In this document: positions 1-7,188 of the stretch, one piece after another
Layout: each line of letters begins with the position of its first letter
Position numbering within the stretch: position 1 is the stretch's first letter
IMG/VR virus record: IMGVR_UViG_3300034106_004295
Coordinates: 1 to 26,014 of that record
Direction: 5' to 3' (one strand)
DNA length: 26,014 nt
Source of the DNA: a virus
Made by a program: the position numbers and the translations under genes
The notes under the pieces: model-generated
Seen by the model: only the letters and a program-made list of their open reading frames with translations
Databases searched by the model: none
What the model was told of the DNA's origin: nothing

Positions 1-2
1 AG

Positions 3-323
3 CCCGAGGCGAATTTGATTCGCGTGCGCCATGCCGAGCGGATTGCCGAGGTGGCCCGCGTCTATGCGAAAGCCGGTCAGGCCAACCTGGAGGCCACTGT
101 CACGGCATTGGTGCGCAGTCGCTGCAACCTGCCGGCCTGGACGCTGGATGACACGCGCAAGATGGACAAGCCCTTGTTTGATGGCCTCTGGCAGCTGGCG
201 CAGGATGAGCAGGCCGCCGAGGAGCTGCCCAGTACACCACCAAGCGAGGAAGAACTGGGAAAGCCGCAGCCGGTCACGCCGACCGGCCACAAACGGACTG
301 GGCGGCGCTCTTCTGGGAACTAG
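3..323 (+). CDS. Tail assembly chaperone-like protein, zero-frame product (5' partial)
   Basis: The reading frame is open to the left edge, so the true start lies outside the window. A TTG at 15 is the first possible start inside it, but the frame runs upstream of that. The visible part is mostly helical and charged, ending in a Pro/Glu-rich linker and a TAG at 321-323. I call it the zero-frame (lambda G-like) half of a tail chaperone. The reason is a lambda-type slippery heptamer at 257-263, in the correct phase, followed by a hairpin; together they would fuse it to the frame that continues to 940. In long-tailed phages the short product and the fusion help assemble the tail tube around the tape measure. 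The sequence family itself is not one I recognise, so the function rests on architecture. Confidence 0.6.
   Translation, partial: PEANLIRVRHAERIAEVARVYAKAGQANLEATVTALVRSRCNLPAWTLDDTRKMDKPLFDGLWQLAQDEQAAEELPSTPPSEEELGKPQPVTPTGHKRTGRRSSGN
257..287 (+). promoter_or_regulatory. Programmed -1 frameshift site (slippery heptamer plus hairpin)
   Basis: The heptamer GGGAAAG at 257-263 sits as G-GGA-AAG relative to the upstream frame, the same sequence used by the lambda G/GT gene. After a 5-base spacer comes a perfect 7-bp stem, GCCGGTC (269-275) with GACCGGC (281-287), closing a 5-base loop. Slipping back one base moves ribosomes into the frame that stays open from 263 to 940. Seen in sequence; that it is used is inferred from the match to known sites. 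Confidence 0.85.
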
Positions 324-940
324 CGCGAGGCTTCCCCGGTCAGTTCCAGCGACGCACCTACAGCCGCGAACTGCGGGTGACGGTGCTGACGGCCTGGAAG
401 GCGCTGCAGACCCTCAAGCGCGAGGAAATGGCGCTGGCTGAGCTGCCGGTTGCCAACCTTGCGGCGCTGACCGCCAACATCAACCGCGACCCCAACAAAA
501 GCAAAGCCTTCTCACCCGCCGATTTTGCGCTGTTCCGCGAGCAAGAGCAGCAGAAGGCGCAGCTATCACCCGAGGTGGCTGCTGTGGCCTTGGCGCTGCG
601 GCATGAGGGCAAAGCGCCGCCTGTTCTGCTGGTGGCGTGGCGTGCCGTGCTGGCCAGTGCCAGCGAAAGCGCCAAGGCGCCAAGCATCCGCGCCCTGCGC
701 AGTGATGACGGCCGGGTGTGGGTGCTGGCCCCCAGCTGGGAGGGACGCAACATCCGTGGCGGCCTGGTGATGACAACCGGCTGCGCTCACGGTGATTTCG
801 TGCTGAGGGACATAGACCGCAGCCTTGCCACCTATGAGGTGCAGGTGCCGAAGCGACCACTGGCGGGTTGGCTAGAAGCCGGGTTGTTGCTGGTCTCGGG
901 GGCAACCTCGGGGCATGAACGTGCTGACGCTACGAACTGA
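263..940 (+). CDS. Tail assembly chaperone-like protein, frameshift extension (T-like part)
   Basis: This frame has no stop from 263 to 937 but its first usual start codon is the GTG at 377. The stretch before it reads as good protein (motif DWAALFWELARGFPGQF), so translation most likely enters by -1 frameshifting at 257-263 rather than by initiation. The fused protein would be at least 310 residues. The middle part (KREEMALAELPVANL and on) is helical; the C-terminal third is a mixed alpha/beta stretch ending in a Gly-rich region. The end overlaps the next gene by 26 bases. No tape-measure gene follows, which is unlike lambda order; the gene could therefore be another frameshifted tail protein. 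Confidence 0.65.
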   Translation, partial: AAAGHADRPQTDWAALFWELARGFPGQFQRRTYSRELRVTVLTAWKALQTLKREEMALAELPVANLAALTANINRDPNKSKAFSPADFALFREQEQQKAQLSPEVAAVALALRHEGKAPPVLLVAWRAVLASASESAKAPSIRALRSDDGRVWVLAPSWEGRNIRGGLVMTTGCAHGDFVLRDIDRSLATYEVQVPKRPLAGWLEAGLLLVSGATSGHERADATN

Positions 941-1316
941 GCTGGAAACCACGCTGGTGGATGTGCTCGGTGTCTACAGGCTGGCCAATGGGGCCACAAC
1001 ACCAGCGATCAGCGTTCGCGCCACCGGTGAAAGCCTGCCGGCAGGCACCACCGTGACGGGGCTGGAATGCGTGATCGTGCGCGACCCTGAGCTGGTGCCG
1101 ATCCGCCAGTACAGCAAGGAGCACGCTTTCACTCGCTGGACGCTGTACCTGGTGCAGTGGACTGATGAGGGCGTGAGCTTGCAGGAGGTGGCTGGCCGCC
1201 TGCTGTGGGCCTATCCCGGCAGCAATGCGATCAGCATCAATGTGCCGCAGGGTGTTGGGCCACGGGCGCAGATGCGCGTGGACATCCAGGCCAACTCAGA
1301 GAAGATCGTGGATTGA
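915..1316 (+). CDS. Small virion/tail-associated protein, unknown
   Basis: A 133-residue protein starting at ATG 915, with a G-rich possible ribosome site (CTCGGGG) just upstream, overlapping the end of the frameshift frame by 26 bases. It has an alternating alpha/beta pattern (VTGLECVIVRDPELVPI, FTRWTLYLVQW), no membrane segment and no Cys motif. Size, position and fold-like pattern would suit a tail-completion or tail-terminator protein, but I see no diagnostic motif. It lies between the chaperone-like gene and putative baseplate/fiber genes in one run of plus-strand genes. Confidence 0.7.
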   Translation: MNVLTLRTELETTLVDVLGVYRLANGATTPAISVRATGESLPAGTTVTGLECVIVRDPELVPIRQYSKEHAFTRWTLYLVQWTDEGVSLQEVAGRLLWAYPGSNAISINVPQGVGPRAQMRVDIQANSEKIVD

Positions 1317-1342
1317 GCCTGTGGCGGCAGGCAACTTTGAGT

Positions 1343-1690
1343 ATGGCGATCACACCCGCGTCACTCCTGATCAGGCCGCAGCGGCGGGCGGATTATCCGC
1401 TGGCCGTCACGTTCAAGGACAGCACCGGCGCAGCCATCAACCTGACCGGCTGGACGGTGGTGGCCCAGATGTGGGACAAGGCCCGCACTGCAAAGGTGGG
1501 TGATTTCACCGTCACCGTTACCAGCGCGGCCAATGGCCAGGTGTCGCTGAGGCTGCCGCACACCGTGACGGTCAACATGACCGCTGCGGAGTATTACTAC
1601 GACGTGATGCTGATCAACCCGAGTGGGTTGCGTGAGTATTACCTCGAAGGCATCGCTAGGCCGAGCGAGGGCTATTCAGCACCGGCATGA
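1343..1690 (+). CDS. Baseplate/fiber-associated beta-sandwich protein (BppU-N-like)
   Basis: A 115-residue protein. ATG 1343 is chosen over upstream in-frame starts because it follows the previous stop by 26 bases and gives a clean N terminus (MAITPASLLIRPQRRADYPL). It has the pattern of small phage Ig-like domains: an early 'DYPLAVTFKDSTGAAINLTGWTV' segment split by Gly turns, then a VTVTSAANGQVSLRLP strand pair, then YYYDVMLINPSG and a final strand. Such domains occur in upper-baseplate and fiber-attachment proteins. Family assignment is by pattern only. Confidence 0.65.
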   Translation: MAITPASLLIRPQRRADYPLAVTFKDSTGAAINLTGWTVVAQMWDKARTAKVGDFTVTVTSAANGQVSLRLPHTVTVNMTAAEYYYDVMLINPSGLREYYLEGIARPSEGYSAPA

Positions 1691-1935
1691 ACATGGCAAC
1701 CGAAATCACCACGACACAGCAGGTGCTGGTCACCGAGACGGCTCTCAATGTCATCGAGCTGATCACGCCAGGCCCGCAGGGACCGCCGGGGTCGTCTGGC
1801 ACTAGCGGAGGCAGCCCGACGTTCATTCAAGCGACGCAGCCAAGCGCCGGCCAGATCAGTGGCCTCACCACCTACGCCTGGTGGGACACCTCAGGCAATG
1901 ACCTCACGCTCTGGATCGAGGACGGACTTTCCTAA
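1687..1935 (+). CDS. Small collagen-like virion protein
   Basis: An 82-residue protein from ATG 1687, overlapping the stop of the previous gene by 4 bases (ATGA); an alternative ATG lies 6 bases on. After an N-terminal strand-like part (TALNVIELITPGPQGPPG) it has a very short collagen-like run, GPQGPPGSSGTSGGS, then a C-terminal module with 'YAWWDTSGNDLTLWIEDG', a pattern common in phage fiber and adhesin parts. The stop overlaps the ATG region of the large fiber gene. Probably a trimeric linker or tip component; inferred. Confidence 0.65.
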   Translation: MNMATEITTTQQVLVTETALNVIELITPGPQGPPGSSGTSGGSPTFIQATQPSAGQISGLTTYAWWDTSGNDLTLWIEDGLS

Positions 1936-4292
1936 TGGCACTCCGCAACGCTTTTGGGGCGCTCGCCCTTGACGCCACAGTCACTGCAATCAAGACCTGG
2001 CTGGAGGCTCGCACTGGCGCGAAGACCACCGCCAACAGCGTCTCGGTCAACATTGCCAACGACCAGACCGTGCCGGTGTCTGGCACCTTCTGGCAGGCCA
2101 CGCAGCCGATCAGCGGCAGTGTGTCACTCAGCGGCACACCGGCAGTCTCAATCAGCGGCACTGCTGCCGTTTCAGGCCCCCTCACCGACACTCAGCTCCG
2201 CGCCGCGGCAGTGCCTGTCAGTGGCCCGCTTACGGACACGCAACTCCGCGCCACGGCGGTGCCGGTGTCTGGCACGTTCTGGCAGGGGACTCAGCCGATC
2301 AGTGGAACTGTTTCGATCAGTGGAACTCCTGCGGTCACTATCAGTGGAACCCCCACGGTCTCTGGCCCGCTGACTGACACCGAGCTACGAGCCACGGCAG
2401 TGCCGGTGAGCGGCACGTTCTGGCAGGCCACGCAGCCGGTGAGCGCCAGCGCCCTACCGCTCCCGACTGGCGCCGCAACAGAGACGACGCTGGCAGCAGT
2501 GAACGGAAAGCTTCCAGCGCTGGACAGCGGCCGGCTGCCGGTGGTGTTGCCGGCTGGCGGTGGCGGACTGACTAACAGCGAGCTGCGGGCCTCGCCTGTG
2601 CCGGTCACCAACAGCAACCCGGCATTCATGCGTGCGGGCTTTGCTGAAGTCGGCAGCGGGATCGTCGGCAAAGCGGCTGAGGATTTCACCCTGCTGCAGA
2701 CGGGCAGCGGCATGACGGTGAACCAGTCGGCCGGGAACCTTGTCATCACGACCGGCACCACCGCCAACAGCGAAACGGTGATCCGCTCGATTGATACGTT
2801 CTCAGGCTCGTTGCTGGCACGCCTGAAGGTGATCCTGTCTCAGAGGATCGCCAACCAGACATTCAGGTTTGAGCTGGCTGATCTGATTGGTGAGGCGCTG
2901 TCCTACGCAATCAACAGCGCCACCAGCGTCACGGTCACTTTCCCCACTATCAACCCGTTCACAGCGGCCAATGTCGGCCAGAGCGTGCGACTGTCGCGAA
3001 TCACTGGCGCCGCTGGCATCCCAGGCCGCTATGCCATTGCCAGCGTCTCAGGGCTCACAGTCACCTTCACCGTCGCAGCATGGCCGGCATCCGGCAGCGG
3101 CACCCTGACCCTGTACGGCTGGAACTACATCCAGTTGGAGTACAGCGGCACTACTGCGACCAATGCCAGCTTCGACTCACAACGCCGCGGCTGGAACAGT
3201 GGCAACACGACCGCCACGATCAACACCACTGCATCGCCTGGCCATGTCGGGCAGATCAACTTCGACGTATTCACGGCCGGATTCTCTGATGCGCTGGTGG
3301 CCAGCAACACCGGCTATCAGTGGACAAACCGAGCCAGCAGGATCGAGAACGTCCCCGATCCCGAGACGGTGCTGTACCTGTTCATCGTGGTGCAGAACGG
3401 CAGCACTGCGCCGGCCAGCACCACCACACTGACGACTGGATTCATTCAGATTGAGGATCAGGGACGGCAGAAGATCCGAGTAGCCAGTAGCGATCCTGTC
3501 GGCAGCAATGCGCTGCCGGTGCAGGTGCTGGGCGGTGCGTTGGGCACCCAGCCGGTGAGCGGCACCGTCACCGCCAACATCGGCACCGGCACCGTCGCAG
3601 CCGTCACCTCCGCCAACCTGGCGTTGCCGGGCATCATCGCGGATGTGGCCTCAGCCGCGTTGACAACAACCACGACCACGGCGGCGTTCACACCGACGTT
3701 TGGCACCAGCTACAGCGTCAGCATCCCGGTCACTGCAGTCAGCGGCACCACGCCAACGCTGGATGTGGCGATCGAAGAATCCGACGATTCGGGCGGCAAC
3801 TGGTTCAAGGTCTACGACTTCCCGCGAATCACCGGCACAGGCATCTACCGCTCACCGCTCATCAGGATTGTCGGCAACCGGGTGCGTTACGTGCAGACCG
3901 TGGGCGGCACCAGCCCGAGCTTCACCAGGGCAATCAACCGCCTGCAGAACAGCAACAGCTCTGAGGCCGTGCGCCAGCTAATTGACCGCTCGATCGTGCT
4001 CACCACGCTCAACAGCACAACGCCAAGCCTGGACACCAGGGATGCCGGCAACCGCGCCCAGCTGGTGGTCAACGTCGGCGCAATCACCACCACGGCACCA
4101 GCGCTTCAGATGGAGGGCAGCGACGACAACGGCGCCAGCTGGTACGCGATCGGCACCCCGCTCACCGCTGTGGCCAGCTCCACGGTGCAGCTGACGGTGC
4201 AGGACATCAACGCAGCACTGATGCGCGTCAGGGTGAGCACCGCCGGCTCAGGCGTGACGAGCGGCTACGTGATGATCAAGGCGCACGATTGA
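1935..4292 (+). CDS. Large repeat-bearing tail fiber / receptor-binding protein
   Basis: A 785-residue Thr/Ser/Gly/Val-rich protein typical of fibrous phage adhesins, with almost no Cys. Residues 46-220 hold two interleaved repeats: PVSGTFWQ(A/G)TQP at about 47-58, 110-121 and 157-168, and GPLTDT(Q/E)LRA at about 81-90, 97-106 and 144-153, with a decayed copy near 211-219. This GPLTDTELRA/PVSG style repeat is common in phage tail proteins. Two C-terminal modules (about 560-660 and 670-785) look like duplicated beta domains, each with 'S(D)DDxGxxW(F/Y)' motifs (ESDDSGGNWFKVY and EGSDDNGASWYAI). It follows small tail genes and precedes lysis genes, the usual fiber position. Host-receptor binding is inferred. 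Confidence 0.75.
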   Translation: MALRNAFGALALDATVTAIKTWLEARTGAKTTANSVSVNIANDQTVPVSGTFWQATQPISGSVSLSGTPAVSISGTAAVSGPLTDTQLRAAAVPVSGPLTDTQLRATAVPVSGTFWQGTQPISGTVSISGTPAVTISGTPTVSGPLTDTELRATAVPVSGTFWQATQPVSASALPLPTGAATETTLAAVNGKLPALDSGRLPVVLPAGGGGLTNSELRASPVPVTNSNPAFMRAGFAEVGSGIVGKAAEDFTLLQTGSGMTVNQSAGNLVITTGTTANSETVIRSIDTFSGSLLARLKVILSQRIANQTFRFELADLIGEALSYAINSATSVTVTFPTINPFTAANVGQSVRLSRITGAAGIPGRYAIASVSGLTVTFTVAAWPASGSGTLTLYGWNYIQLEYSGTTATNASFDSQRRGWNSGNTTATINTTASPGHVGQINFDVFTAGFSDALVASNTGYQWTNRASRIENVPDPETVLYLFIVVQNGSTAPASTTTLTTGFIQIEDQGRQKIRVASSDPVGSNALPVQVLGGALGTQPVSGTVTANIGTGTVAAVTSANLALPGIIADVASAALTTTTTTAAFTPTFGTSYSVSIPVTAVSGTTPTLDVAIEESDDSGGNWFKVYDFPRITGTGIYRSPLIRIVGNRVRYVQTVGGTSPSFTRAINRLQNSNSSEAVRQLIDRSIVLTTLNSTTPSLDTRDAGNRAQLVVNVGAITTTAPALQMEGSDDNGASWYAIGTPLTAVASSTVQLTVQDINAALMRVRVSTAGSGVTSGYVMIKAHD
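2070..2450 (+). repeat. Imperfect coding repeats in the fiber gene
   Basis: Three copies of a roughly 50-base unit coding VPVSGTFWQxTQPxSG begin near 2070, 2259 and 2400, interleaved with three copies of the GPLTDTxLRA unit. Spacings are 189 and 141 bases, so copy number could change by recombination without loss of frame (both are multiples of 3). Confidence 0.75.
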
Positions 4293-4329
4293 TCAGTCGG
4301 GGCAACTTAGGCACAGATGCCGGTTCCTC

Positions 4330-4506
4330 GTGACGCTGCCTTCGGCTGAAGACATCAGTGCCATTGCCGTAACCCTGCTGGCCGGCAGCGAGCTGCTGAG
4401 CCTGGCCCCCGGCATCAAGGCCAACGGCTGGATTCAGCTGATCGTTGGCGCCATCAGGGGCATGGCTGAAGCCAACAGCCAGACCAAGCGCAGGGGCCGG
4501 CGGTGA
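4330..4506 (+). CDS. Small protein before the lysis genes (58 aa)
   Basis: An ORF of 58 residues starting at GTG 4330: MTLPSAEDISAIAVTLLAGS, then a moderately hydrophobic middle (ELLSLAPGIKANGWIQLIVGAI) and a basic tail ending KRRGRR. Its stop TGA overlaps the next start (GTGA at 4503-4506), which supports translation. ATG 4317 is in another frame and stops after ten codons. It may be a small cassette partner of the holin/endolysin; no family assigned. The segment GIKANGWIQLI is not hydrophobic enough to call a sure membrane helix. Confidence 0.65.
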   Translation: MTLPSAEDISAIAVTLLAGSELLSLAPGIKANGWIQLIVGAIRGMAEANSQTKRRGRR

Positions 4507-4745
4507 TTGAGATCTGGGCAGCAGTGGTGGGCGCCTGCTGCGCTATCGGTGCCAGCAGCGTTGGCAACTTCATGCGGCGCGATGACGAGGCCGCCAAGTC
4601 TGTGGTGCGCCTGACTGCGGCGGTCGAGCACATTGCCGGTGAGGTCAGCTTGCTCCGCGCCGAGATCAAGAGCGACCGCCAGGAGCTGTACCCACGGCTG
4701 AACACATTGGAGCAGCGGGTCGCCGTGCTGGAGTCACGCCAGTGA
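4503..4745 (+). CDS. Small membrane protein with coiled coil (holin or inner-spanin candidate)
   Basis: An 80-residue protein from GTG 4503. Residues 2-23 (IEIWAAVVGACCAIGASSVG) form one membrane helix; the rest is a charged heptad-like coiled coil (VVRLTAAVEHIAGEVSLLRAEI...LNTLEQRVAVLESR). The gene directly precedes the endolysin and overlaps its start by GTGA. An N-terminal anchor plus coiled coil is the layout of inner-membrane spanins, while a single-helix membrane protein beside an endolysin can also be a holin. I cannot decide between the two; no outer spanin lipoprotein was seen. Confidence 0.65.
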   Translation: MIEIWAAVVGACCAIGASSVGNFMRRDDEAAKSVVRLTAAVEHIAGEVSLLRAEIKSDRQELYPRLNTLEQRVAVLESRQ

Positions 4746-5917
4746 TCCGGCTGACAGACGCGGCGCGGCATTACCGCGAGCTGCCGCATCAGATCGCCGC
4801 GTGGAATGCCCTGCAGGAGAAGGTGCCGCCGCAGCTGCTGGAGGAGTTTGCGCAGCTGTACCGCTCCGCACCAGCAACCAAGGACAGCCCACCACCGGCC
4901 TGGCTGGCGCCAGCGCTGAAGATCATCCAGACCTGGGAAGGCTGCCGCTTGAGTGCCTACAAGGACGCAGCAGGCGTGCCAACCATCGGCTACGGCACCA
5001 CCCGCCATGGCAATGGTGCGGTGCGGATGGGCGAGACGATCAGTCAGGCCCAGGCCGATGAGTTGCTGCGCAACGATGTCGAGAATCTGTTTGGCCCTGG
5101 CGTGCTGCAGCTGCTGCCGCTGGCCGCAAAGTGGCGCCGTGAGCAGGTGGCAGCGTTGATCAGCTTTGCCTACAACGTCGGCCTGGGGGCATTGGAAACA
5201 AGCACGCTGCGCAAGCGGCTGCTGGCTGGCGAAGAACCCTGCAAGGTGGTGCGCGAGGAGCTGCCCCGCTGGCGTCATGCCGGTGAGGCCGTGCTGCCGG
5301 GACTGGAGCGCCGCCGCGCTGCAGAGGTGGCCTTGTTCTGCGGGACTGCCCCCCCAGTGCAAGCAGCGTCGCCAAGCAATCCGCTGAAGGTGCCGTACTA
5401 CAGCCAGCGCGATAGCCAGGTGGCTGGTCAAGCCTCGCGCATGTGCTTCAGCAGCAGCTGCGCCATGCTCGTGGCCACCGTGCGGCCGGGACTGCTGAGC
5501 GGCCCCAACGGCGATGATCAATACCTGAAGCGGGTGATGCAGTTCGGCGACACCACCGACCCTGCCGCGCAGATCAAGGCACTGGCCAGCTACGGCATCA
5601 AGGCCAGCTTTCGACAGGATTGCACGTGGAGCGACCTGGAGCAGCAGATCGCCAAGGGCGTGCCGGTGCCGTGCGGCTTCCTGCATCACGGCCCCAGCTC
5701 TGCACCCACCGGCGGCGGGCACTGGTTGATCGTGATCGGCACCACGCCAACGGCGGTGATCGTCAACGATCCCTGGGGCGAGATGCTGGTTGCCGAGGGC
5801 ACCTATGCCGGCAACCGTGGCGCTGGCCTGGCCTACAGCCGCAAGAACTGGGGGCCGAGGTGGATGGTGGAAGGCCCCGGCACTGGCTGGGCGATTATCG
5901 CTAGCCCAGCAACCTAG
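4742..5917 (+). CDS. Endolysin: GH24 lysozyme plus C39-like cysteine peptidase
   Basis: A 391-residue two-domain lysin. Residues about 55-200 are a T4-lysozyme-type (GH24) muramidase: E66, D75 and T81 in 'TWEGCRLSAYKDAAGVPTIG' keep the 9- and 6-residue spacing of the T4 Glu/Asp/Thr catalytic set. Residues about 212-391 look like a C39-type papain-fold peptidase: Cys in 'MCFSSSCAM' (235 or 240), His327 in 'GGGHWLIVIG', and Asp343 in 'VNDPWGE'. The first domain should cut the glycan strand; the second may cut peptide bonds in the wall. The N-terminal 50 residues are helical, with no signal peptide, so release depends on a holin. GTG start overlaps the upstream stop. Confidence 0.88.
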   Translation: MIRLTDAARHYRELPHQIAAWNALQEKVPPQLLEEFAQLYRSAPATKDSPPPAWLAPALKIIQTWEGCRLSAYKDAAGVPTIGYGTTRHGNGAVRMGETISQAQADELLRNDVENLFGPGVLQLLPLAAKWRREQVAALISFAYNVGLGALETSTLRKRLLAGEEPCKVVREELPRWRHAGEAVLPGLERRRAAEVALFCGTAPPVQAASPSNPLKVPYYSQRDSQVAGQASRMCFSSSCAMLVATVRPGLLSGPNGDDQYLKRVMQFGDTTDPAAQIKALASYGIKASFRQDCTWSDLEQQIAKGVPVPCGFLHHGPSSAPTGGGHWLIVIGTTPTAVIVNDPWGEMLVAEGTYAGNRGAGLAYSRKNWGPRWMVEGPGTGWAIIASPAT

Positions 5918-5927
5918 AGGCAGCACC

Positions 5928-6797
5928 ATGGCGCTGCGTCTTGTGACTTTATCCTCAATCCGCAGGACGCCCGAGCTGCTAGAGCTGCGCATCCCTTATT
6001 CAACCTTTAGCGAAACAGCGACATTCCTGCTGCTGAGTGACATCCACTTAGACAACCCGAAGTGTGACCGCAAGCTGCTAAGTAAACACCTCGATGAATG
6101 CCGCGCCCAGAACGGCCACGTCCTTATGTTCGGAGACGTGCTCTGTTTGATGCAAGGTAAGAAAGACCGCAGAGCAAGCAAGGGCGACATTCGCCCCGAG
6201 CATTTAGGCGGCAACTATTTCGACCTTGTATTTAGTGAGGCGGCAGAGTTCTTCAAGCCATGGCAAGACATTATTTTGATGGCAGGCGACGGCAATCATG
6301 AAACAGCAGTTAGCAGCAACCAGGAAATCGACCCGCTGGAGAATGTTGTGCGGCTGATGCGCAACAACGGCAGCAACATTGAGCACATGGGCTATCAGGG
6401 TTGGCTTAGGTTCAGCTTTACACAAGACGGCAATAGCAGGACCAGGCGCTGCATGTTGTTCTTCCATCACGGCGCATGGGGTGGCATTGTTACGAAGGGC
6501 ACCATGGGCGGTGGCCGCTATGCCTCGATCGCTCCAGACGCCGACATTCTCGTAAATGGCCACAACCACGAGCGCAGTGTTGTCGCACACTCCTGTTATC
6601 GCGTCGATCAAAACGGCCGCGCCTGGGTGGAGCAGCGCTGGCACGTTCAATGCGGCACCTACAAGCAAGAATTCGGAGGAACTGGCGGTTGGGCGGTGGA
6701 ACGCATCGTGATGCCAAAATCGCTGGGTGGCATCTGGCTCACACTGCGTCCCCGCAATCGCGGGGGCGTTGAAATCACTTGCACCCCGACTGTGTAG
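5928..6797 (+). CDS. Calcineurin-like metallophosphoesterase
   Basis: A 289-residue protein from ATG 5928, 10 bases after the endolysin stop, with AGAGG at 5916-5920 as ribosome site. The metallophosphoesterase motifs are complete and in order: D38-x-H40 (LSDIHLD), GD at 69-70, GNHE at 122-125, HH at 180-181 and GHNH at 211-214. It should bind two metal ions and cleave a phosphoester; the substrate cannot be read (DNA ends, RNA or a nucleotide signal are all possible). It is richer in A/T than its neighbours, suggesting separate origin. Its last 23 bases overlap a convergent small gene. Upstream in-frame starts inside the endolysin are less likely. Confidence 0.85.
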   Translation: MALRLVTLSSIRRTPELLELRIPYSTFSETATFLLLSDIHLDNPKCDRKLLSKHLDECRAQNGHVLMFGDVLCLMQGKKDRRASKGDIRPEHLGGNYFDLVFSEAAEFFKPWQDIILMAGDGNHETAVSSNQEIDPLENVVRLMRNNGSNIEHMGYQGWLRFSFTQDGNSRTRRCMLFFHHGAWGGIVTKGTMGGGRYASIAPDADILVNGHNHERSVVAHSCYRVDQNGRAWVEQRWHVQCGTYKQEFGGTGGWAVERIVMPKSLGGIWLTLRPRNRGGVEITCTPTV

Positions 6798-6951
6798 ACA
6801 AGCCTTTGGCCACCAGCAGGCATTCCAGCAGCACTTCAGCCTGCCACCGCTGGCGGTGTTCTGTGCAGTAACCAAGACCGCACACCCGCCAGACTTCTTC
6901 ACCGTTGCGCTCTAATCTTTCCACAATTATTTTATTTTCCACCGGAAACAT
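6775..6951 (-). CDS. Small conserved-looking protein (58 aa)
   Basis: A minus-strand ORF whose plausible start is the ATG at 6951, giving MFPVENKIIVERLERNGEEV and then VWRVCGLGYCTEHRQRWQAE. The composition is protein-like, unlike the opposite frame. A longer frame to 7020 adds Arg/Pro-rich residues typical of noise. It is convergent with the phosphoesterase (23-base overlap) and divergent from the gene at 6976. The two Cys are not a full metal site. Function unknown. Confidence 0.55.
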   Translation of the reverse strand: MFPVENKIIVERLERNGEEVWRVCGLGYCTEHRQRWQAEVLLECLLVAKGLSTQSGCK

Positions 6952-6975
6952 AGAGAACAGCTGCCTAGGTTCCCT

Positions 6976-7188
6976 ATGACGTGGGGCGAGTGGATGATCC
7001 CGCAGCCGGGGCCAGAGCACCTGTTGACGCTGGAGCGTCAGCGGCGAGCTGTTGAGGGCTACGACTTAGCGCAGGCGCAGAAGCTGCTGCTGCAGCTGTG
7101 TGAGTTGGCCATGCACCAGGATCTGATCATCCGCAGCGCTACACGGCATATTGCAGCTCTGGAGTGCCAAGCAGCTCTGCGCGATTGA
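6976..7188 (+). CDS. Small helical protein, unknown (70 aa)
   Basis: ATG 6976 opens a 70-residue, mostly helical protein (LTLERQRRAVEGYDLAQAQ..., MHQDLIIRSATRHIAALE). The pattern 'LxxLxxLAMxQDxIIRxAxxHIxxLE' resembles short hypothetical proteins in cyanobacterial phages. Its last 50 bases overlap the 3' end of the sigma-factor gene on the other strand, so the two messages would be antisense there. No function assigned. Confidence 0.6.
   Translation: MTWGEWMIPQPGPEHLLTLERQRRAVEGYDLAQAQKLLLQLCELAMHQDLIIRSATRHIAALECQAALRD

Noticed and set aside
4454-5992. A 512-codon minus-strand ORF
   Set aside because: It lies antisense to the lysis genes, whose active-site motifs are intact. Its product is Gln/His/Ala/Arg-rich without motifs, as expected from the complement of GC-rich coding sequence.
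6750-6765. CCCCGC-AATC-GCGGGG hairpin as a terminator
   Set aside because: The stem is real but lies within the phosphoesterase coding end and has no T run on either strand, so I do not call it a terminator.
6204-6902. A 232-codon minus-strand ORF over the phosphoesterase
   Set aside because: The plus strand carries all metallophosphoesterase motifs; the minus frame has no motif and low-information composition.
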